Below the pieces are notes generated by a model that made no database searches, was not told the origin of the DNA, and saw only the letters and a list, made by a program, of their open reading frames with translations. Of a stretch of 6,439 nt of DNA, positions 1 to 5,409 are shown in pieces. Made by a program: the position numbers and the translations under genes. Position 1 is the stretch's first letter; each line of letters opens with the position of its first letter. Origin of the DNA: DASWJQ01 sp964517315 (GTDB taxonomy: Bacteria; Chloroflexota; Anaerolineae; Anaerolineales; E44-bin32); assembly GCA_964517315.1 (NCBI GenBank), contig CAZFCJ010000160.1, positions 1 to 6,439 of the forward strand. Reading direction: 5' to 3'.

Positions 1-79
1 GTATAAGCCCGCGAGCGCTTCGGCGCTGATCCGGCGCAACTCCGGAGCCGACGGTACAGTCCGGATGGGAGAAGGCACC
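1..79 (+). promoter_or_regulatory. FMN riboswitch (RFN element), 5' end truncated by the window edge
   Basis: This is the 3' two-thirds of an FMN-sensing riboswitch aptamer. Visible conserved blocks are AGCCCGCGAGCG at 6-17, GATCCGG at 28-34, a CCGGAGCCGAC block at 42-52, and AGTCCGGATGGGAGAAGG at 58-75, the hallmark 3' end of the family. Helices that can be drawn are AGCGC/GCGCT (14-18/23-27) closed by a TTCG loop, and CCGG/CCGG (31-34/42-45). The 5' strand of the closing P1 helix and the first arm lie outside the window. In this family FMN binding closes P1 and turns off riboflavin synthesis or transport genes. A terminator and an ABC transporter follow directly, so the element most likely controls that operon. 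The identification rests on consensus recognition and is strong. Confidence 0.93.
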
Positions 80-81
80 TA

Positions 82-101
82 ACCTGGCGGATCAGCCAGG
101 T
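82..101 (+). other. Small hairpin in the riboswitch leader
   Basis: ACCTGGC at 82-88 pairs perfectly with GCCAGGT at 95-101 around a 6-nt loop, giving a 7-bp stem. It lies between the 3' end of the aptamer and the terminator. It has no T-tract, so it is not a terminator itself. It may be a spacer helix or part of the expression platform; its role is not determined. Confidence 0.45.
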
Positions 102-115
102 CGGCTCGACGTGCA

Positions 116-147
116 CCCCGAAGAGACGCTCTTCGGGGCCTTTTGTT
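116..147 (+). terminator. Intrinsic terminator forming the riboswitch expression platform
   Basis: CCCCGAAGAG (116-125) pairs perfectly with CTCTTCGGGG (129-138) over a 3-nt ACG loop, making a 10-bp stem followed by CCTTTTGTT. It lies about 40 nt after the aptamer and about 70 nt before the first start codon, the expected place for FMN-controlled premature termination. The 3' half, TCTTCGGGG, resembles the typical 5' P1 strand of FMN riboswitches. The unseen P1 strand could therefore capture the terminator's 5' half as an antiterminator when FMN is absent. That pairing is inferred, because the strand is outside the window. Confidence 0.88.
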
Positions 148-173
148 GAATCCGACTGGCTGTGTTCTCCCGC

Positions 174-198
174 GCGCCCCGGAGATGAACCGGGGCGC
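174..198 (+). promoter_or_regulatory. Second perfect hairpin just upstream of the first gene's ribosome-binding site
   Basis: GCGCCCCGG (174-182) pairs with CCGGGGCGC (190-198) in a perfect 9-bp GC-rich stem with a 7-nt loop, followed by a weak CTTGTATT tract. The stem ends 8 nt before the GGAG Shine-Dalgarno sequence at 207-210. It could be a weak second terminator in tandem with the one at 116-147, an element affecting translation of the permease, or an mRNA-stabilising structure. The sequence does not decide between these. Confidence 0.55.
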
Positions 199-215
199 CT
201 TGTATTGGAGCAGGG

Positions 216-1031
216 ATGGACTTGACCACCAGCCGCGACCCAACAGAGGCTCGCCACCCAACCGGCGCGCAGCCCGGCCGGTTGCGCGCGCTTCTGCTCC
301 CCCTCACCCTTGTCTTGGGCCTGCTGGCCTGGGCGTCGCTGGTGAGGCTCGCCGGATTGCCGAGCTTTATCCTGCCGACCCCCGGAGACGTGTGGCGGTC
401 GTTCATGCGTGTGGCGGCTGATGGGACGCTTGCGTTCCACGCGTGGGTGACGCTAACCGAGGTGCTGCTCGGACTCGGATTGGGGGTTGTGATCGCGACT
501 TTGCTCGGTTACGCGCTGGCCAAGTCCACACAGCTTGAGCGGCTGTTGTCGCCTTATATCGTCGCCTCCCAGGCGATCCCGATTGTCGCCGTCGCGCCCC
601 TGCTGATCATATGGTTTGGGCCGGGAATGCTCTCGAAAGTGCTGGTCAGTGCACTGATCGTGTTCTTTCCAGTGCTGGTCAACACCGTCGTGGGAGTCCG
701 GTCCGTCCCCGAGGAGCTCTATGACCTCATGCGTTCCCTTCGGGCCGGACGCTGGGAGACGTTCGTGAAGCTCGAGGTTCCGGCCTCGCTGCCGGTGTTG
801 ATCGGCGGGCTCAAAGTCGGCGCGACGCTTTCGGTCATCGGTGCGGTTGTTGGCGAGTTCGTGGGCGCGGATCGCGGCCTCGGTTTCCTGATCAACCTGG
901 GGCGCGGCATGTACAACACGCCCCTTGTGTTCGTCGCCATATTCGCACTGATCGCCATGGCGCTCGGGCTTTACGGCGTGGTGAGCTTGCTGGAAGCATG
1001 GCTGCTCCGCTGGCGGCGTCCGGCCCGATGA
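216..1031 (+). CDS. ribX: ABC transporter permease, predicted riboflavin importer subunit RibX
   Basis: This 271-residue inner-membrane protein belongs to the binding-protein-dependent permease family (BPD_transp_1, SsuC/TauC/ThiX-like). After a hydrophilic N-terminus of about 23 residues, hydrophobic spans appear near 25-43, 80-102, 115-135, 140-162, 190-214 and 236-263. The cytoplasmic EAA loop that contacts the ATPase is clear at about 166-193, with EELYDLMRSLRAG followed by the conserved LP at 192-193. The ATG at 216 is preceded by GGAG (207-210) with a 5-nt spacer. It is the first gene after the FMN riboswitch and is followed 45 nt later by the binding-protein gene. The protein family alone would also allow sulfonate, taurine or pyrimidine transport. 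The flavin assignment rests on the riboswitch and on similarity of the arrangement to RibXY systems. Function as a permease is nearly certain; the substrate is probable. Confidence 0.87.
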   Translation: MDLTTSRDPTEARHPTGAQPGRLRALLLPLTLVLGLLAWASLVRLAGLPSFILPTPGDVWRSFMRVAADGTLAFHAWVTLTEVLLGLGLGVVIATLLGYALAKSTQLERLLSPYIVASQAIPIVAVAPLLIIWFGPGMLSKVLVSALIVFFPVLVNTVVGVRSVPEELYDLMRSLRAGRWETFVKLEVPASLPVLIGGLKVGATLSVIGAVVGEFVGADRGLGFLINLGRGMYNTPLVFVAIFALIAMALGLYGVVSLLEAWLLRWRRPAR

Positions 1032-1076
1032 GGCTCGCGCCCGGTCGGTACTGGAGATGAAGGAGAGAAGCAAATC

Positions 1077-2060
1077 ATGCGATCGTTGTTCGTCTGGCTC
1101 ATTGCCGTTGCGCTGGTGATCGGGGCTTGCGCCCCTTCGCCCACGAGCAGCCCCACACCCGAGCTGCGCTCCGTTCGCCTGCCGATGGGGTTCATTCCCA
1201 ACGTCCAGTACGCGCCGTTTTACCTGGCGGCGGAGCGAGGTTACTTCGCAGAGGCGGGGTTGGAAATTGAGTTCGACTACTCGCAGGAGACGGACGGTGT
1301 GTCCCTGGTGGGGAGCGAGGAGCTCCCATTTGCGCTGGCTTCCGGGGAACAGGTTCTGCTCGCCCGCGAGCAAGGCGCGCCCGTCGTGTACGTCATGGCC
1401 TGGTGGCAGGACTTCCCGATCGGCATCGCCGTGCCGGCGGACAAGGAGGTGGAGGGGCTCGACGACCTGGCAGGGATGGACATCGGAATCCCCGGACTGT
1501 TCGGAGCTTCCTACATCGGATATCAGGCGCTCGCTTACCACGCTGGACTCCCGGCGGATGAAGCTCGGCTGCAGTCGATCGGATTCAATCAGGTAGAAGC
1601 GCTGGCGACCGGCCAGGTGGACGCGGCCGTCGTCTATGTCAACAACGAGCCCATCCAGCTGCAAGCTCAAGGGACGGAGGTGAAGGTTTTTCGGGTCTCG
1701 GAGTATGTTGAGCTGGCCTCCAACGGCCTCATCACCAACGAAGGAACCATCCAGAACGACCCGGAGCTGGTGGCTGGTATGGTGCGCGCCATTCTGCGTG
1801 GTCTCGAGGAAACACTCGAGGACCCAGAGGCGGCCTACGAAATCTCGGAGAGGTATGTTGAAGGCCTGGACCAGGCCGACCGCGAGGTCCAGATGAAGGT
1901 CCTGCGCACCTCGATCGAGTACTGGAAGGACGACCAGCTCGGCCACGCTGATCCCGAAGCGTGGAGAAACATGCACGAGGTGCTGATGGAGATGGGGCTG
2001 CTATCCCAGCCGGTGGATGTCGAGGCCGCCTTCACCAACCGCTTTCTGACCGAGGAGTGA
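1077..2060 (+). CDS. ribY: NMT1/THI5-like substrate-binding lipoprotein, predicted riboflavin-binding RibY
   Basis: This 327-residue extracytoplasmic solute-binding protein would capture the substrate and deliver it to the RibX-like permease. The N-terminus is a lipoprotein signal: a short hydrophobic stretch at about 4-16, then the lipobox I-G-A-C with Cys18 as the lipidated residue, followed by a Ser/Thr/Pro-rich linker. The mature domain starts with GFIPNVQYAPFYLAAERGYF (38-57), typical of the NMT1/SsuA/THI5-like periplasmic-binding fold. A second-lobe signature, GIPGLFGASYIGYQAL, is at 137-152, and DAAVVY at 182-187 sits in the usual hinge-proximal position. AGGAG at 1061-1065 lies 11 nt before the ATG, slightly long. 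NMT1-type proteins often bind thiamine precursors, so the fold alone does not identify the ligand. The upstream riboswitch senses FMN rather than thiamine pyrophosphate, which favours riboflavin. Coupled translation with the ATPase gene is likely, as only 5 nt separate them. Confidence 0.86.
   Translation: MRSLFVWLIAVALVIGACAPSPTSSPTPELRSVRLPMGFIPNVQYAPFYLAAERGYFAEAGLEIEFDYSQETDGVSLVGSEELPFALASGEQVLLAREQGAPVVYVMAWWQDFPIGIAVPADKEVEGLDDLAGMDIGIPGLFGASYIGYQALAYHAGLPADEARLQSIGFNQVEALATGQVDAAVVYVNNEPIQLQAQGTEVKVFRVSEYVELASNGLITNEGTIQNDPELVAGMVRAILRGLEETLEDPEAAYEISERYVEGLDQADREVQMKVLRTSIEYWKDDQLGHADPEAWRNMHEVLMEMGLLSQPVDVEAAFTNRFLTEE
2053..2057 (+). promoter_or_regulatory. Shine-Dalgarno AGGAG that decides the ATPase start
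   Basis: AGGAG lies inside the last codons of the binding-protein gene. It is 8 nt from the GTG at 2066 but directly touches the alternative GTG at 2057, which overlaps the upstream stop codon. The spacing favours 2066. Confidence 0.65.
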
Positions 2061-2065
2061 TCGCC

Positions 2066-2830
2066 GTGGAACCTTTGCTTTCCGCCCGCGGCTTGAGCCA
2101 CACTTATCCCGACGAAAACGGTGGGGTAGAGGCGTTGGCGGATGTCAGCCTCTCTGTACCGCGTGAGAGCTTCGTGTGTGTGGTCGGACCTTCTGGCTGT
2201 GGGAAAACCACGCTGCTGAGGCTTCTCTCCGGTTTGTTGATTCCCACCGAGGGGGAAGTGAGGTTCGAGGGCGAGCTCGTCGAGCGTCCCCGGCGGCGCA
2301 TCGGCTTTGTGTTCCAGGAGGCCAATTTGATGCCTTGGCGGACGGCAGAAAAGAACATCCAACTTCCCCTTGAAGTCCAGGCTGACCACGCCGCGCCACG
2401 GTCCGAGCGGGTCAGGCAGATGATTGAATTGGTCGGATTGACCGGATTCGAAGGCACGCTGCCATCCGAACTTTCGGGCGGCATGGCCCAGCGGGTGGCG
2501 CTGGCTCGGGCGCTCGTTCACCAGCCGGAGTTGCTGCTTCTGGATGAGCCCTTCGGCTCGCTGGACGCGCTCACACGGGAGCGGATGGCCACCGAAGTGA
2601 TGCGCATATGGCGTGAGAGCGAAGTCACCGTGCTGATGGTCACCCATTCCATTTCGGAGGCGGTATTGATGGCCGACCGGGTCGTCGTATTCAGCGCGCG
2701 GCCGGGATCCGTGGTCGTGGATCTGGCCGTCGATCTGCCGCGCCCGCGGGAACTGGAGATGACGTACACGCAAAGGTTCGGTGAAATCGCCTCGCAGGTT
2801 CGGCAGGCGATCGGCGGGCCGGGCCAGTAA
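2066..2830 (+). CDS. ABC transporter ATP-binding protein of the predicted riboflavin importer
   Basis: This 254-residue cytoplasmic ATPase would power the RibXY-like importer. All nucleotide-binding motifs are intact: Walker A GPSGCGKTT (41-49), a Q-loop with Gln84 in FVFQEANLMPW, signature LSGGMAQR (136-143), Walker B LLLLDEP (156-162), D-loop SLD (165-167) and the switch histidine His194 in VTHS. The family is the SsuB/TauB/nitrate-sulfonate type, and length is normal. The start is GTG at 2066, only 5 nt after the binding-protein stop, preceded by AGGAG at 2053-2057. An in-frame GTG at 2057 overlapping that stop by 4 nt is a less likely alternative. An upstream ATG at 1961 keeps the frame open but lies inside the previous gene and adds residues without family resemblance. 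The gene completes a permease, binding protein and ATPase set under one leader. No clear terminator follows it. Confidence 0.9.
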   Translation: MEPLLSARGLSHTYPDENGGVEALADVSLSVPRESFVCVVGPSGCGKTTLLRLLSGLLIPTEGEVRFEGELVERPRRRIGFVFQEANLMPWRTAEKNIQLPLEVQADHAAPRSERVRQMIELVGLTGFEGTLPSELSGGMAQRVALARALVHQPELLLLDEPFGSLDALTRERMATEVMRIWRESEVTVLMVTHSISEAVLMADRVVVFSARPGSVVVDLAVDLPRPRELEMTYTQRFGEIASQVRQAIGGPGQ

Positions 2831-2893
2831 TTCAGCACAGAGTGCAGTGAGAACACAGAGATTTCTTTGCAGTATCAGGATCGAGCGGTTGGA
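2831..2893. repeat. Diverged direct repeat, copy 1
   Basis: The stretch begins TTCAGCACAGAGTGCAG immediately after the ATPase stop codon. Aligned without gaps to copy 2 (2970-3033), 26 of the first 38 bases agree. Both copies then carry AGCGGTTGGA at nearly the same offset (53 and 54 nt from the start). The purine-rich AGAAC-CRGAG core followed by a T-rich tract resembles a dispersed intergenic repeat type seen in several environmental bacteria. Neither copy encodes a recognisable protein. Confidence 0.6.
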
Positions 2894-2969
2894 GCACAGA
2901 CCGCGTATCGTGCCTCCAGCCCGTTTTCCACACCCGCAAGGGAACGGGGCCCGGGCGGTCGGGGGCTGA

Positions 2970-3033
2970 TTCACCGCGGAGAGCGCAGAGAACGCGGAGC
3001 TTTTTGTCAACAGACGGGATGGAAGCGGTTGGA
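2970..3033. repeat. Diverged direct repeat, copy 2
   Basis: The stretch begins TTCACCGCGGAGAGCGC, continues with AGAACGCGGAGCTTTTTGT and ends in AGCGGTTGGA. It pairs with copy 1 at 2831-2893, about 139 nt upstream. Differences are largely A in copy 1 versus G or C in copy 2, so copy 1 appears the more decayed. Conserved spacing of the two shared blocks supports common descent over about 63 nt. Confidence 0.6.
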
Positions 3034-3082
3034 ATTTGCGGCCCGTGCACCTTCGGCCGGGTTCCCGGTTTCATCACCGTAG

Positions 3083-3102
3083 GGGCGACCGGCCGGTCGC
3101 CC
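3083..3102. repeat. Perfect 20-bp palindrome next to the assembly gap
   Basis: GGGCGACCGG (3083-3092) is followed directly by its exact reverse complement CCGGTCGCCC (3093-3102). The left side extends to GTAGGGGC (3080-3086 and flank), the same outer sequence as the inverted ends of the element at 3303-3357. The right side lacks the matching CTAC. It is probably a member, or a damaged member, of the same palindromic intergenic family. Confidence 0.65.
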
Positions 3103-3115
3103 TGAGCCGGGCCCA

Positions 3116-3215
3116 NNNNNNNNNNNNNNNNNNNNNNNNNNNNNNNNNNNNNNNNNNNNNNNNNNNNNNNNNNNNNNNNNNNNNNNNNNNNNNNNNNNNN
3201 NNNNNNNNNNNNNNN
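3116..3215. other. Assembly gap, 100 N
   Basis: Exactly 100 undetermined bases, the conventional filler for a scaffold gap of unknown size. It lies between two palindromic repeat elements, which probably caused the assembly break. Distances across it are not reliable, and a gene could be missing here. Confidence 0.97.
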
Positions 3216-3302
3216 GCCGCTAACATCTGGTGGGCTTCAGGACGATGACGGTGACCCGTCGCGCTGGATGGTCCCGCGACGAGCTCGCGGAGCGCTTCTC
3301 GC

Positions 3303-3357
3303 GTAGGGGCACGGCACCCAGCACCTGACGGTCTGGGCAGGTGTTCCGTGCCCCTAC
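3303..3357. repeat. 55-nt palindromic element with perfect 12-bp inverted ends
   Basis: GTAGGGGCACGG (3303-3314) and CCGTGCCCCTAC (3346-3357) are exact reverse complements. The interior is also partly self-complementary: CACCTG with CAGGTG, or alternatively CCCAG with CTGGG. The whole unit can fold into a long hairpin on either strand. There is no open reading frame inside, and size and shape suggest a non-autonomous REP- or MITE-like intergenic element. No target-site duplication is evident. Confidence 0.7.
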
Positions 3358-3527
3358 AGTGGAGCTTCGAGTGGGGCGACCCTCGCCGCGATCGTCCGGC
3401 GCTGGCCGGGTCGGGGTGCGTGGCCTTGCGCGCGTGCGACGGAATGCAAGCTAGGGTCGTCGGTTCCTCCGGCGGGGCGTGGCCCACACCTACAGGCCTG
3501 GCGCCTGCGTCCGAAAGCCTGGGCTAG

Positions 3528-3560
3528 AAGTGCCCGGCGCCTGTCAGGCGCCGGGCACTT
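3528..3560. repeat. Strong hairpin with a 14-bp stem, downstream of the DUF4349 gene
   Basis: AAGTGCCCGGCGCC (3528-3541) pairs perfectly with GGCGCCGGGCACTT (3547-3560) around TGTCA. It starts 42 nt beyond the stop of the minus-strand lipoprotein gene. It could therefore help end or protect that transcript. On the minus strand no T-tract follows the stem, so it is not a classical intrinsic terminator. On the plus strand a short ACATCTTTT follows, but no plus-strand gene precedes it closely. A dispersed palindromic repeat is the simplest reading. Confidence 0.6.
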
Positions 3561-3601
3561 ACATCTTTTGGCTTCGGATGTGGGGTGAGCTCGGGTTGAA
3601 G

Positions 3602-4567
3602 TCAGCCGTTTTCCGACGCGGCACCCTCGTCATTGCCGGAATCACCCTCATCGGCTGCCCGGCGGCGCAAGACGGCGCGCCCGACGAAGTAGCCCGGGAC
3701 GCCGAACAGGAGGGCCACCGGCACCACGCAGATCAGACCCCAAATCGCCGCGTCGGCGATCGTCTGCAGGGCCCGGATCAAGGCCTCCACCGCCTCGCGC
3801 GCCGTCCCCTGCGGCGTCCAGCGGCCGATCTGGAGCGGCTGCGCCGCCACGTCGGGGATCAACTCCACGCTGATGGAGGACAGGCGCGCCGATTCCTGAA
3901 GAAACTGCATCCGTCCCCTGACGAGCTCGATTTCTTCTCGAATACGCCGCAGCTCCTCAAAGATGCGCAGCGTGTCCTCGGCCCTGCGTGACTCCTCCAT
4001 GATCTCGCGCAGCTGTTCTTCGGCGGCTTCCAGGTTGCGCAGGCGGGACTCCAGGTCCGTGAACTCCTCGGTCACATCTTGCCCCGATACGTTCTCACTG
4101 CGGACCTCGACCGCGCCGGCCTTGATCTCCTCCAGCGCCTCATCCAGCCTCTCGCTGGGGACGCGGATGGTGATGCTGGCCTGCTTCGCGGTCACGGCCT
4201 CGCCCATGCGGGATTCGCCGAAGCTCGTCTGGAATACATTGGACGAAACGACGAAGCCGTCCATCCGCTCAGCCATACGGCTGATCGCGGTCACGGACTG
4301 GGCTGGGTCTTCGACGACCACGCTCAGGTTGGCGTTGCGGATGACCAGCCGTTCGCTCGCCGAGGGCAGGTTGGCCCGCCCGGCGGCGACGTCGGATTCC
4401 ATTTCCGCCATGGGTTCCTCGGCCGGCATTCCTACGGCCTCGTCCTCGACGAAGCCGGTGCTGGGTGCAGCTTGCTCCGCCTCTCGGGCCGGCAGCGCGG
4501 CTGCGCCGCAGGCCGACACCACGATGCTCAGAAGGGCGATAAGTGCAAACGCTGATGCTTTCTTCAT
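3602..4567 (-). CDS. DUF4349 family membrane-anchored lipoprotein
   Basis: This is a 321-residue envelope protein of unknown function. It begins with a lipoprotein signal (hydrophobic 6-18, lipobox V-S-A-C with Cys20). A low-complexity Ala/Glu/Met linker follows (about 22-70). A DUF4349-like core starts at RLVIRNANLSVVVEDP (73-88) and continues through FVVSSN (105-110), SITIRVPSERLDEALEEI (131-148) and SGQDVTEEFTDLESRLRNLE (161-180). A long charged coiled-coil segment spans about 170-228. One transmembrane helix is near 274-297, with an Arg-rich stop and an acidic tail. The protein would thus be tethered at both ends, with the core outside the membrane. The start is ATG at 4567, with GGAGG at 4573-4577 and a 5-nt spacer. 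An in-frame TTG at 4579 is open but overlaps that site. It lies 70 nt downstream of the metallophosphoesterase gene on the same strand. Family members are often described as putative lipoproteins; no biochemical role can be read from the sequence. Confidence 0.88.
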   Translation of the reverse strand: MKKASAFALIALLSIVVSACGAAALPAREAEQAAPSTGFVEDEAVGMPAEEPMAEMESDVAAGRANLPSASERLVIRNANLSVVVEDPAQSVTAISRMAERMDGFVVSSNVFQTSFGESRMGEAVTAKQASITIRVPSERLDEALEEIKAGAVEVRSENVSGQDVTEEFTDLESRLRNLEAAEEQLREIMEESRRAEDTLRIFEELRRIREEIELVRGRMQFLQESARLSSISVELIPDVAAQPLQIGRWTPQGTAREAVEALIRALQTIADAAIWGLICVVPVALLFGVPGYFVGRAVLRRRAADEGDSGNDEGAASENG

Positions 4568-4572
4568 GGGTT

Positions 4573-4577
4573 CCTCC
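4573..4577 (-). promoter_or_regulatory. Shine-Dalgarno GGAGG for the DUF4349 gene
   Basis: Read on the minus strand this is a full GGAGG placed 5 nt before the ATG at 4567. It fixes the start at the residues MKKASAF and rules against the upstream in-frame TTG. Confidence 0.75.
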
Positions 4578-4637
4578 AAACGAGCTGTCGGTCGGTCTTC
4601 AATACGTAGACGCCCGAAGGCCGCAAAAGGTTCCCGC

Positions 4638-5369
4638 TTACCAGCCCGCTGCCAGCCGCAGTGCCTGACGCTCGGGCAGTCCAGCCTCGAGCATCTCCTG
4701 CTGAACCGATGCGACGTCGTATTTAACCCGGTGACCGATCCAAGTCAGGGTTTCGGTGTCGAGGAGGGCGTAGGCCGCCCTGGGATCCATGTCCCGCGGT
4801 TGACCGACCGAGCCCGGGTTGAGGATCATGCGCGGCTCCAGCTCTAACTCCTCACCCCAGCGGACCCGGAGGGGTTCCAGATCCTCGTTGTCGGTGGGCA
4901 GGGAGAAGATGAGCGGGATGTGGGAATGTCCGACCAAGCAGTAATCCGTGTCGAAGGCCCGGAAGTTCGCTTCGGCGGTGGGCAGGTCGAGGATGTACTC
5001 CCAGACCGGCTGGCGAGGGCTGCCGTGGGCGAGTGTGAAATGCTCGGCCAGTTCTACCCGGCTCGGCAAGGACAGAAGGTAGGACTCACTGGATTCAGTC
5101 AGTGCCTGCTGAGTCCACGCTGCGGCGGCCTGAGCATCCTGATTGAACCGTTCCAGGGGAATCTTGCCCAGCGCGGCTTGATCGTGGTTGCCGATCAGGC
5201 AGGTCAGGTCCGGCAGCGATCTGACCCGCTCGATACACTCATTGGGATGGGGACCGTAACCCACTAGGTCGCCCAAACACCAGGTGGCCTCGAACTCATC
5301 CGTGGAGGCGAGGACGGCCTCCAGAGCGGTCAGGTTGGCGTGGATGTCCGAGATGATGAGGATTTTCAT
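4638..5369 (-). CDS. Calcineurin-like metallophosphoesterase
   Basis: This 243-residue cytoplasmic phosphoesterase carries a complete two-metal active site. Motifs are SDIHAN with Asp8 and His10, GD with Asp34 in LGDLVGYGP, GNHD (60-63), His115 in LAHGSP, and GHSH (147-150). A conserved NPGSVGQPR follows at 184-192. The order and spacing match the small YfcE/MJ0936-like and ApaH/PP2A-like group (Metallophos_2), which hydrolyses phosphodiesters or phosphomonoesters. The physiological substrate cannot be told from sequence. The start at MKILIISDIH is chosen because family members begin exactly there. An ATG 18 codons upstream (5423) would add residues unlike the family and would cross the promoter region of the divergent gene. 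No good Shine-Dalgarno precedes 5369. The gene is divergent from tsaE, with 76 nt between the two starts, and may be co-transcribed with the DUF4349 gene downstream. Confidence 0.9.
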   Translation of the reverse strand: MKILIISDIHANLTALEAVLASTDEFEATWCLGDLVGYGPHPNECIERVRSLPDLTCLIGNHDQAALGKIPLERFNQDAQAAAAWTQQALTESSESYLLSLPSRVELAEHFTLAHGSPRQPVWEYILDLPTAEANFRAFDTDYCLVGHSHIPLIFSLPTDNEDLEPLRVRWGEELELEPRMILNPGSVGQPRDMDPRAAYALLDTETLTWIGHRVKYDVASVQQEMLEAGLPERQALRLAAGW

Positions 5370-5374
5370 TTGAC

Positions 5375-5407
5375 TGATGGTAGCACGGAGGCCCAGTTGA
5401 TGGTAGC
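5375..5407. repeat. Two direct copies of TGATGGTAGC
   Basis: The 10-mer occurs at 5375-5384 and 5398-5407, 23 nt apart, just upstream of the metallophosphoesterase start (read GCTACCATCA on that strand). It could be a pair of regulator half-sites or a small duplication. Neither possibility is favoured by anything else visible. Confidence 0.45.
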
Positions 5408-5409
5408 GC

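Larger units (their letters stand above)
2831..3601. other. Gene-free, repeat-rich convergent intergenic region
   Basis: Between the rib operon (reading right) and the DUF4349 gene (reading left) I find no reading frame with recognisable protein content or a convincing ribosome-binding site. The open frames here are interrupted by the N gap or run into the antisense of the DUF4349 gene. What it holds is the direct-repeat pair, three palindromic elements and the gap, each listed separately. The stretch 3216-3302 contains only minor stem potential, such as GACGG/CCGTC at 3247-3260. The stretch 3358-3527 is GC-rich without clear structure. Confidence 0.6.

Noticed and set aside
453..1976. Minus-strand open frame of 507 codons opposite ribX and ribY
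   Set aside because: It is antisense to two clearly recognised genes, its translation is rich in Arg, His, Asp and Gln with no domain resemblance, and it ends inside both genes. This is a typical high-GC shadow frame.
1077..2060. Reading the binding protein as a thiamine-precursor (ThiY/THI5) or sulfonate (SsuA) transporter component
   Set aside because: The fold permits it, but the leader matches the FMN riboswitch (GCCGAC and AGTCCGGATGGGAGAAGG blocks) and shows no TPP-riboswitch signature. Flavin is therefore the better call, though not proven.
1961..2065. N-terminal extension of the ATPase from the ATG at 1961, or from the GTG at 2057
   Set aside because: The extension from 1961 lies within ribY and has no family similarity. 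The GTG at 2057 touches the Shine-Dalgarno directly, whereas 2066 has an 8-nt spacer.
2919..2950. Possible terminator hairpin after the rib operon (GCCCGTT... with ...AACGGGGC)
   Set aside because: The stem needs bulges and a loop of about 11 nt, and no T-tract follows. It is too weak to annotate.
1835..3010. Minus-strand open frame of 391 codons opposite ribY and the ATPase
   Set aside because: It is antisense to intact genes with all ATPase motifs on the plus strand, and the peptide has no recognisable domain.
2831..3601. CRISPR array or tRNA/rRNA gene in the repeat-rich region
   Set aside because: The repeats are only two, diverged, and unevenly surrounded, without regular spacers. No cloverleaf or rRNA signature is visible.
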